Positions 8,164 through 13,851 of a stretch of 13,851 bases of DNA are shown here, one piece after another. Made by a program: the position numbers and the translations under genes. The number at the start of each line of letters is the position of its first letter. Position 1 is the stretch's first letter. The notes under the pieces are model-generated. The model made no database searches, was not told the DNA's origin, and saw nothing but the letters and a program-made list of their open reading frames with translations. The DNA is from an uncultured Armatimonadota bacterium (GTDB lineage: Bacteria; Armatimonadota; Armatimonadia; Armatimonadales; Armatimonadaceae): contig CAIRTT010000661.1 in NCBI GenBank assembly GCA_903881535.1, positions 1 through 13,851 on the forward strand. The letters are read 5' to 3'.

Positions 8164-8245
8164 CGCCAAGCCCCCACGTAAATGCCCTACGCAATAATCC
8201 CTTGGTGGACAACACCATGGACATCCACGCGGCGGTAATTGCGCC
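8164..8245 (-). repeat. Relic 1 of a DUF1501 gene 3' end
   Basis: On the minus strand 8245-8187 reads GRNYRRVDVHGVVHQGIIA plus stop, against GRNYRLTDVHGVVHQGVIA plus stop at the end of the intact DUF1501 gene. Similarity with relic 2 runs a further 23 bases beyond the stop codon (both contain CGCCAAG). Upstream in this frame there is a TAG within about a dozen codons, so it is not a gene. The 59 bases from stop to block end differ from relic 2 at 4 positions. Confidence 0.75.
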
Positions 8246-8304
8246 CATCGGAAACCGCGATGCTAACCTAAACAGCGCCACAGCTCATCAACGCACCGTG
8301 GAAT

Positions 8305-8386
8305 CGCCAAGGCCACACGGTTATTCGCTACGCAATAATCCCTTGGTGGACAACAGCATGGACATCCGTGAGGCGGTAATTGCGCC
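8305..8386 (-). repeat. Relic 2 of a DUF1501 gene 3' end
   Basis: A second copy exactly 141 bases from relic 1. The minus strand reads RNYRLTDVHAVVHQGIIA plus stop (stop at 8330-8328). Over 59 bases it differs from the intact gene's 3' end (8486-8544) at about 8 positions. Many differences are silent, which suggests it derives from a paralogue that was once translated rather than from a recent copying slip. No longer coding sequence is attached. Confidence 0.75.
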
Positions 8387-8413
8387 AGCCAATCCACGAA
8401 GTGCGTCCGAGCG

Positions 8414-8452
8414 GCAAACAAAACCCCCTCGCTATTGTCTCAGGAGGGGGTT
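8414..8452 (-). terminator. Rho-independent terminator of the PSCyt/DUF1501 operon
   Basis: Read on the minus strand: AACCCCCTC, a 13-base loop, GAGGGGGTT, then TTGTTTG. The 9-pair GC-rich stem is perfect and is followed by a T-rich tail. It lies 34 bases past the DUF1501 stop codon, the expected place for the end of that transcript. Confidence 0.85.
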
Positions 8453-8485
8453 ATTGCAAGCGTATGACTCACCTAACCTAACCCG

Positions 8486-9886
8486 CTAAGCAATAACTCC
8501 TTGATGCACAACACCATGGACATCCGTGAGGCGGTAGTTACGCCCGCCGTAGAAGTACGTCAGCTTCGTGTGATCCATGCCCATCAAGTGCAACATCGTC
8601 GCATGGAGGTCATGCAAGTGCATCTTGTCTTTGACGGCATAAAAACCATAGTCATCCGTCTCGCCGTACCGGAAGCCCGCCTTCACACCGCCGCCCGCAA
8701 GGATCGTCGTAAAGCCGTGTGGATTGTGGTCGCGGCCATCATCCCCCTGCGCAACCGGAGTACGCCCAAACTCACCGCTGATCACAACCAGTGTGTCCTT
8801 TAGCATCCCGCGGCTCTTCAGATCCCGAATGAGCCCGGCAATCGGCTTGTCCACCTCCGCCGCATTGCTTGTATGGTCCTTACGCAAATCGCCGTGCTGA
8901 TCCCATTTATAGGAATGCGTCACCTGTACGAAGCGCACGCCCTTCTCAGAAAACCTCCGGGCCAGCAGACACTGATGCCCAAAATTTCGCGTCTTAGGGT
9001 CATCCAAGCCATACAACTTTTTAGTTGCCTCAGTCTCACCCGTTATTTCCTGAAGCTCAGGAGCCGCAAGCTGCATCCGATACGCAAGCTCAAACGAACT
9101 CAACCGGCCCTCAAGCCCCGCATCAGGCCCCGTATGACTAAGCTGACGCTTACCTAAATTACCAACCATCTGGAGCTCAAGCTCCTGTGCAGACAAGGGC
9201 GTTTCCGCATTCTGAATAAATGGAATCTTTGCCTGATCACTCGAGATACTGGCATTGCCAATAGGAGTCCCCTGCGTCCACGCTGGCAAGAAAGCAGAGC
9301 TCCAGTTGTTCACACCGCCATGCGTCAATGTTGGGCAAACCGTTAAAAACCCAGGGAGGTTTTGATTCTCAGTCCCGAGGCCATACGTTACCCAGGAGCC
9401 CATCGATGGACGTACAAACGTATCGCTCCCCGTATGCAGCTCGAGCAATGCTCCACCATGACGGCTATTCGAACCGTGCATCGAGTGAACAAAACACAGA
9501 TCATCCACACACTTGCCAACCTCAGGAAAGAGGTCACTCACCTCAATCCCACTCTTGCCGTAGCGCTTGAACTCCCAAGGGCTCTTTAGCAGATTGCCAG
9601 TTGCACTCGAAACAATCCGTGGCATTGTGCCTGGAAATGGCTTGCCATGGTCACGGGCAAGCAACGGCTTAGGATCAAATGTATCCACCTGGCTTGGACC
9701 GCCGTGCAAAAACACAAAAATGACGCGCTTGGCCTTCGCAGGAAACATCGTTTTCTTAGGCGCAAGTGGATTACGGGAATCTGCAACAGCTCCATCCTGC
9801 AACAGCCCCGCCAGAGCAAGGTTGCCAAAGCCGATTGCGCTTGTCGTCAAAAGCTGACGCCGCCCCAAAAGTGTGGATGTCAACAT
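8486..9886 (-). CDS. DUF1501 family protein with twin-arginine-like signal
   Basis: 466 residues, normal for the DUF1501 (PF07394) family, which is distantly related to the sulfatase/alkaline phosphatase fold. Visible family marks: FLHGGPSQVDTFDPKP near residue 60, SMHGSNSRHGGALLELHTG, RFVQVTHSYKWDQHGD, GEFGRTP, DGRDHNPHGFTTILAGGG, and the end YFYGGRNYRLTDVHG. The N-terminus GRRQLLTTSAIGFGNLALAG (R9-R10) looks like a Tat or Sec signal. The start is supported by GGAGG 7 bases upstream. It lies 57 bases downstream of the PSCyt gene in the same direction, and the pair is a standing association in planctomycete-like genomes. The biochemical role is unknown; breakdown of sulfated or otherwise complex polysaccharides is often proposed for the pair. 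Its 3' end is repeated twice just downstream. Confidence 0.95.
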   Translation of the reverse strand: MLTSTLLGRRQLLTTSAIGFGNLALAGLLQDGAVADSRNPLAPKKTMFPAKAKRVIFVFLHGGPSQVDTFDPKPLLARDHGKPFPGTMPRIVSSATGNLLKSPWEFKRYGKSGIEVSDLFPEVGKCVDDLCFVHSMHGSNSRHGGALLELHTGSDTFVRPSMGSWVTYGLGTENQNLPGFLTVCPTLTHGGVNNWSSAFLPAWTQGTPIGNASISSDQAKIPFIQNAETPLSAQELELQMVGNLGKRQLSHTGPDAGLEGRLSSFELAYRMQLAAPELQEITGETEATKKLYGLDDPKTRNFGHQCLLARRFSEKGVRFVQVTHSYKWDQHGDLRKDHTSNAAEVDKPIAGLIRDLKSRGMLKDTLVVISGEFGRTPVAQGDDGRDHNPHGFTTILAGGGVKAGFRYGETDDYGFYAVKDKMHLHDLHATMLHLMGMDHTKLTYFYGGRNYRLTDVHGVVHQGVIA

Positions 9887-9943
9887 TTCGTCCCCTCCAA
9901 ATGCATTGCCAGCAGCGTAGTTTCCGCCATCATGACAGCTTCC

Positions 9944-12892
9944 CTAATCAACATAGATAAACTCATTCGCCGCAATCAGTGCCTTACAAAGACTCTGCCA
10001 GGCGCTCAGCTTTGGATTAATATCTTTTGCGTAAATCACTTCAAACTGCTCGAGATACGCTTCTGCCAGAACAACCTCCGCATCCGTGGCAGGGCGACCA
10101 TAGAAAGCATCATACAAACGCCGCACCTTGATGTGAGCTGGTGCATTTGTATCTGCTAACACTTTCCCTGCAAGCGTCCGTGTGCTATTCAGCATGATGT
10201 TACTGTTGAGCATAAAGAGCGCCTGCGGAGCAACTGTCGTCGTTGGGCGATCACCATTCATCACCGTCGGGTCACCAAAGTCAAAGGCCGTATAGACATC
10301 GTAGACGGCTGATCGCACCACCGGGAGGTAGAGTGCGCGGCGATTACTGTCATACTTCACTGGGTCGGAGTTCGCCGTGCTTGTGACGTACTGACGAGTG
10401 CCAAAATTCAGGAGTGACCCACCAACTTTGCGGTCGAGAAGCCCCGTCACCGCGAGAATACTGTCACGAATCGCCTCGGCTTCCAGACGCTTTCTTGGAA
10501 ATCGCCACAGAAGCTTGTTGTCCGGATCCTTTGCAGCCGCGGCTTTGTCAAACTGCCCACTCATCTGGTACGTGCTCGTAAGCATCATCCGCTTGTGCAG
10601 CGCCTTCAGACTCCACTTATCCTCACGCACAAATGTAAGCGCTAGGTAATCCAACAGCTCGGGATGCGATGGCTTATCCCCAAGAATCCCAAAGTTATCA
10701 ACACTAGCCACAATGCCGCGGCCAAACCGCCATCTCCAAACGCGATTCACAAAGACGCGCGCGGTTAGCGGATTCCGCGGGGATGTCAACCACTCAGCAA
10801 GCTGCAGGCGACCACTTTGCTCCTTTGGAAGCACCGTCTGATCGACACCCGCCAGTGCATCCGGGAATCTGCGCACGCACTCATCCCCTAATGTCTGATA
10901 ATTTCCACGCAAATGCACTTTGAGCGTTGTCGGCTTGCCTTCACTCACCGCCATCGCAAGGTCAGCCGCAGGACGTTCCTTGGTAAGCGTTTCGATTCGG
11001 GTCATCAACGATGTCAACTCAGAGCGCGTCGCCTCAGGAAACAGTGCCTCTGCTTTGTCTGGAAGCTCAAGGTCGAGGTCACGGCCAGCACGTATCCGCT
11101 CAGCCACCTGCCCGACAAGCTCTGCCACCAGCCCGGATGCACCAGCAAGCTGTCCTAAAGACGCCGTGACATCCTGACCAGGGCGGTGTACCAACAAGAA
11201 CTTATCGATGTGCGGGAAGTAGCTATCACGCTCGAACCGAATGCGATTCTCGCCGGCATTTAGTTGGAAAATGCCTTCCGCATACCACTGCTGATGTTGG
11301 GGATTGAATCCTCCCGAGACTTTTCCAGCAACCGTGCCAGAGACAAGAACATCATTGATGTAAAGGCGACAAGGCCGTGGGTCACCCGATGCGCTGCGAA
11401 CATCCACCTGATACGGGCCCGCTTCGTTGACCTTTACCGTGTAGCTGGTGCGATTTGGATACTGACCAGCATTCACAAGAACGCCAATCCCCTGACCAAA
11501 GCCACCCTTGTCCTTGAGAACATTGCCCTCGGTGAAGTCTTCTGCCTCCACCAACATCGCACCCTGCGGCGCGGCGCCATTGGGTGTCCCAATCACCGGC
11601 ATCAACGCAGCAGCCTTGGCTTCCGCCGCTACCAATCGCTTGGCAACATCGAAGTAAAGCTCTTTACGCGGCAGCTCGCGGGCAAGCAGCGCCTCGCCTG
11701 CCGTATCCCGAACCTGATTGCGCTTACGCTGAAGGTCCTTGATCTCCGCATTGATGCGCTTCAGCTTACCTTCGACATCCGGGCTGACCAGCGGACGCTC
11801 CTGCCACTCCGCCATGTTTTGGAAGTTCAACATCGTCTTCGTCGACTTGAAAATCCCAGCGAGCGCGTAGTAATCCTTGGTCGGAATCGGGTCAAACTTG
11901 TGGTCATGACACCGGGCACACCCAAAGGTCATCCCCATAAATGTCTTGCCAAGCGTGTCGACCTGCTCATCGATGATGTCCAGTTCCTGCTTTACCGGAT
12001 CATCCTCAGCGAGCATCTTCGGGCCAAGCGAGAGATAACCGGTGGCGATGATGCCATCCCGACCCGCATCCGGCAGAAGATCTCCCGCAAGCTGTTCGTG
12101 GAAGAACCGATTGATAGGCTTATCCGCATTGATCGCCGAAACGACATAGTCGCGGTAGCGCCAAGCATTAATGTAAACCAAGTTTTCATCAACGCCATTG
12201 GAATCCGCATAGCGTGCGACATCCAGCCAGTGACGCCCCCACCGCTCACCGTAAGCTGGGCTTGCCAGAAGCCGGTCGATCACGCGCTCGAACGCACCCG
12301 TTTTGGTGTCCTTTAGGAAGGCATCCACTTCCGCAGGTGTTGGTGGAAGCCCCGTCAAGTCAAACGTCGCCCGCCGGATGAGCGTCCGCTTATCGGCAGG
12401 TGCAGCAGGCTTAAGGCCATTTGCTTCAAGGCTCGCGAGGACAAAGCGGTCAATCGGGGATGTCCCCCACGTCTTGCTTCGAACTTTAGGAGGGACAGGC
12501 AGCTTTGGAAGCTGAAAGGCCCAGAATTTGGCAGGGGATGCCGCCGGTTTTGCCGCGGCCTTTGGCCATGGCGCACCGGCTTTTGCCCAAGCAACCAGCG
12601 TTTCACGAGGCGCATCTGCAAGCTTGCCAGCCGGAGGCATCTTAATGGTTCCAGCGTAGTGGACCGTAGCGGCAACCTTCGCGGCCTGATCCGATGTGAT
12701 CGCGTGGTCAAGCCGAAGATTGCCCAGCTGTTGCTTTGGGCCATGACAGGCGATGCAGTTATCGAGCAGAATGGGTCTGACTTTTGCCTCAAAATGCTGG
12801 TCGGTACCCTGCCCAAGTGGCTTTGGTTGCGCAACCGTCGCCAGCATCAAAACGCCCGCAGTCAATGCTAAAACAGTGGTTAGTGGCTTCAT
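9944..12892 (-). CDS. PSCyt1-DUF1549-CBM-like-DUF1553 exported protein
   Basis: 982 residues. The N-terminus MKPLTTVLALTAGVLMLATVA is a signal peptide. PSCyt1 (planctomycete cytochrome c, PF07635) follows with C46-IA-C49-H50 in DNCIACHGP, a likely haem c site. DUF1549 (about 143-350) contains GERWGRHWLDVARYADSNG and a second CxxCH, C325-AR-C328-H in CARCHDHKFDPI. About 446-575 is a carbohydrate-binding-like beta domain (LVEAEDFTEGN ... YTVKVNEAGPYQVDVRSASG ... LNAGENRIRFERD), similar to CBM6/CBM35. DUF1553 (about 695-965) includes NPLTARVFVNRVWRWRFGRG, RFPRKRLEAEAIRDS and APQALFMLNS. Start: ATG 12892 is preferred because the TATAAT box overlaps the alternative ATG 12907. First gene of the operon with DUF1501. 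A role in extracytoplasmic redox-linked polysaccharide breakdown is plausible but unproven. Confidence 0.95.
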   Translation of the reverse strand: MKPLTTVLALTAGVLMLATVAQPKPLGQGTDQHFEAKVRPILLDNCIACHGPKQQLGNLRLDHAITSDQAAKVAATVHYAGTIKMPPAGKLADAPRETLVAWAKAGAPWPKAAAKPAASPAKFWAFQLPKLPVPPKVRSKTWGTSPIDRFVLASLEANGLKPAAPADKRTLIRRATFDLTGLPPTPAEVDAFLKDTKTGAFERVIDRLLASPAYGERWGRHWLDVARYADSNGVDENLVYINAWRYRDYVVSAINADKPINRFFHEQLAGDLLPDAGRDGIIATGYLSLGPKMLAEDDPVKQELDIIDEQVDTLGKTFMGMTFGCARCHDHKFDPIPTKDYYALAGIFKSTKTMLNFQNMAEWQERPLVSPDVEGKLKRINAEIKDLQRKRNQVRDTAGEALLARELPRKELYFDVAKRLVAAEAKAAALMPVIGTPNGAAPQGAMLVEAEDFTEGNVLKDKGGFGQGIGVLVNAGQYPNRTSYTVKVNEAGPYQVDVRSASGDPRPCRLYINDVLVSGTVAGKVSGGFNPQHQQWYAEGIFQLNAGENRIRFERDSYFPHIDKFLLVHRPGQDVTASLGQLAGASGLVAELVGQVAERIRAGRDLDLELPDKAEALFPEATRSELTSLMTRIETLTKERPAADLAMAVSEGKPTTLKVHLRGNYQTLGDECVRRFPDALAGVDQTVLPKEQSGRLQLAEWLTSPRNPLTARVFVNRVWRWRFGRGIVASVDNFGILGDKPSHPELLDYLALTFVREDKWSLKALHKRMMLTSTYQMSGQFDKAAAAKDPDNKLLWRFPRKRLEAEAIRDSILAVTGLLDRKVGGSLLNFGTRQYVTSTANSDPVKYDSNRRALYLPVVRSAVYDVYTAFDFGDPTVMNGDRPTTTVAPQALFMLNSNIMLNSTRTLAGKVLADTNAPAHIKVRRLYDAFYGRPATDAEVVLAEAYLEQFEVIYAKDINPKLSAWQSLCKALIAANEFIYVD

Positions 12893-12905
12893 GGTATTTT
12901 GGCGC

Positions 12906-12911
12906 ATTATA
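12906..12911 (-). promoter_or_regulatory. TATAAT -10 box for the PSCyt/DUF1501 operon
   Basis: A perfect -10 hexamer on the minus strand, 13 bases before ATG 12892. Transcription would start near 12899, giving a leader of about 7 bases with no room for a Shine-Dalgarno site. A TTGACT lies upstream but only 12 bases away, too close to be the -35 box. Confidence 0.5.
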
Positions 12912-12986
12912 GCCGTTTAATGCAGTCAAACCATTGAGAGAATTACGCCAATGCCGGGCAGGCAAAATACGCTTGTAGAATACGGC

Positions 12987-13610
12987 GTGGCTACAGGAAT
13001 TCTTATCACTCTCGAGGGACCGGATGGTGCCGGTAAAACAACGCAGGCAAACCTGCTTCAGCGGCGTCTAGAGCTGCTCGGGCATACCGTTGTCCGGACC
13101 CGTGAACCCGGAGGGGATGCGGTGGGCGAGAAGGTTCGCGCGATGCTCCTCCATGACACAATGACACCCGAAGCCGAGTTTTTGCTGTTCGCAGCAAGCC
13201 GTGCGCAAAACGTCGCGGATGTTATCGAACCAGCGCTTGCTACCGGTGCCGTGGTTCTCTGTGACCGATTTATTGATTCCAGCATCGCGTATCAAGGCTA
13301 CGGCCGCGGGCTGTCCGTCGACTTCATCACGGCTGCGAATGCATTTGCGACCAAGGGCCGGATGCCGGATTGCACGGTATTGCTGGATGTTCCTGTCGAG
13401 GTTGGAAAAGCGCGGCGCGAGGGCGGCGGGGATGTCAACCGCCTCGATATGGAAGCATCCAGTTTCCATGCCAAGGTCCGCGATGGCTATCTGGCGGCGG
13501 CGGCGGCCAATCCTGAGCGCATAAAACTTATAGATGCCGAATGCAATGTTGACACCCTTGAAGTCCGTGTTTGGGATGCCATTGCGTGGCTGTTCGCATC
13601 CGGGAACTGA
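12987..13610 (+). CDS. tmk: Thymidylate kinase (dTMP kinase)
   Basis: Phosphorylates dTMP to dTDP with ATP in the cytoplasm, an essential step of dTTP synthesis. From GTG 12987 the protein has 207 residues, the usual Tmk length, and begins MATGILITLEGPDGAGKTTQ, with the P-loop GPDGAGKTT at 11-19 in the standard place. Further marks are TREPGG, the DR motif in CDRFIDSSIAYQGYGRG, and the LID region RREGGGDVNRLD. An ATG at 12951, 10 bases after a weak GAGAG, is also in frame and would add 12 residues atypical for the family. TAGAAT (12976-12981) just before the GTG could be a -10 box for a leaderless message. Divergent from the PSCyt operon; the permease gene follows after 5 bases. Confidence 0.93.
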   Translation: MATGILITLEGPDGAGKTTQANLLQRRLELLGHTVVRTREPGGDAVGEKVRAMLLHDTMTPEAEFLLFAASRAQNVADVIEPALATGAVVLCDRFIDSSIAYQGYGRGLSVDFITAANAFATKGRMPDCTVLLDVPVEVGKARREGGGDVNRLDMEASSFHAKVRDGYLAAAAANPERIKLIDAECNVDTLEVRVWDAIAWLFASGN

Positions 13611-13615
13611 GCAAG

Positions 13616-13851
13616 TTGCGAAAATACCCGGGCATCCTGACCGCTGGGTTACTCATTCTTCTCTGCGGAGTCTTTGTGGTATCGCTCGTCGTCGGGGATG
13701 CCAATGTACCCCTGACAGACATCCTAAAGCTATTTAGCGGCGGATCAGATAACGCTGTCGCATCGACGATTGTGATGGAGTTCCGTCTCCCACGCGCGTT
13801 GATAGCCGTACTTGTCGGCGCAGCGCTTGCATCAGCCGGGTCATCGTTGCA
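13616..13851 (+). CDS. FecCD/BtuC-type ABC transporter permease (partial, N-terminal part)
   Basis: The first 78 codons of an iron-siderophore/cobalamin/haem-type importer permease; the right edge cuts the rest (family length about 330, ten membrane helices). Visible: a first membrane segment LTAGLLILLCGVFVVSLVVG, then VPLTDILKLF, then the family signature RLPRALIAVLVGAALASAG followed by SSL. The start is uncertain: TTG 13616 gives a standard short N-terminus, while GTG 13586 is in frame and would overlap tmk by 25 bases. No strong SD is seen for either. The tight spacing suggests co-transcription with tmk, though the functions are unrelated. Substrate cannot be told from this fragment. Confidence 0.88.
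   Translation, partial: MRKYPGILTAGLLILLCGVFVVSLVVGDANVPLTDILKLFSGGSDNAVASTIVMEFRLPRALIAVLVGAALASAGSSL

Larger units (their letters stand above)
8066..8485. other. 420-base gene-free region with DUF1501 3'-end relics and a terminator
   Basis: Convergent intergenic space between the rightward esterase and the leftward DUF1501 gene. Just after the esterase stop comes a T-rich run (GTTTTTTCTTTTT, about 8071-8083) with at most a 5-pair stem, a poor terminator candidate for the esterase. The rest holds two copies of a DUF1501 gene tail and the DUF1501 terminator, listed separately. The plus strand is open from 8142 to 8489 across both copies, but the similarity is explained better on the minus strand. 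Confidence 0.6.

Noticed and set aside
8142..8489. Plus-strand 115-codon frame with an apparent internal 47-residue repeat (ALRNNPLVDNTMDI / SLRNNPLVDNSMDI)
   Set aside because: The repeat is the reverse-strand reading of DUF1501 3' ends; the minus strand gives the conserved sequence DVHGVVHQG plus stop, so the plus frame is a shadow. The 141-base period being a multiple of three keeps it open.
11264..12316. Plus-strand open frame of 350 codons
   Set aside because: It lies wholly antisense to the PSCyt/DUF1549/DUF1553 gene, whose domains are unmistakable; the plus-strand product shows no family motif.
12418..12493. Inverted or palindromic GC-rich patches as a CRISPR or attachment site
   Set aside because: No repeated spacer structure, tRNA gene or integrase is present in the window; the patches are within coding sequence.

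Overview
The window reads as bacterial chromosome with a moderate-to-high GC content and dense genes on both strands. Two neighbouring minus-strand genes, a PSCyt1/DUF1549/DUF1553 protein and a DUF1501 protein, form a pair typical of Planctomycetota, Verrucomicrobiota and some Armatimonadota and Acidobacteriota. A TPR + FG-GAP + ASPIC/UnbV-type lipoprotein fits the same groups. No marker gene in the window fixes the phylum.

Layout, left to right. (1) 1-2289, minus: large lipoprotein with TPR-like helices and FG-GAP-type propeller repeats, cut by the left edge. (2) 2290-2624: divergent intergenic region. (3) 2625-6985, plus: a compact cassette. A small exported protein overlaps by ATGA the start of an exported RHS/YD-repeat protein of 1181 residues, whose variable C-terminal tip looks like an L,D-transpeptidase (H1139, C1150). 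A strong stem-loop follows, then an unrecognised 144-residue protein in the position of an immunity gene. (4) 7106-8065, plus: CE7 acetyl (xylan) esterase / cephalosporin-C deacetylase. (5) 8066-8485: no intact gene; two relics of the 3' end of a DUF1501 gene and the rho-independent terminator of the resident DUF1501 gene. (6) 8486-12892, minus: PSCyt1-DUF1549-CBM-like-DUF1553 protein followed by the DUF1501 protein, a two-gene operon with a TATAAT box close to its start codon. (7) 12987-13851, plus: thymidylate kinase, then the start of a FecCD/BtuC-type ABC permease cut by the right edge.

The most system-like element is 2625-6985: exported helper-like protein, RHS shell, putative peptidoglycan-acting tip and candidate immunity protein, with a hairpin between toxin and partner. 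The PSCyt/DUF1501 pair is a common but poorly understood unit probably linked to extracytoplasmic breakdown of complex carbohydrate; the embedded CBM-like domain agrees with this. Also notable are the repeated DUF1501 3' tails and a marked excess of the heptamer GGGGATG on both strands.
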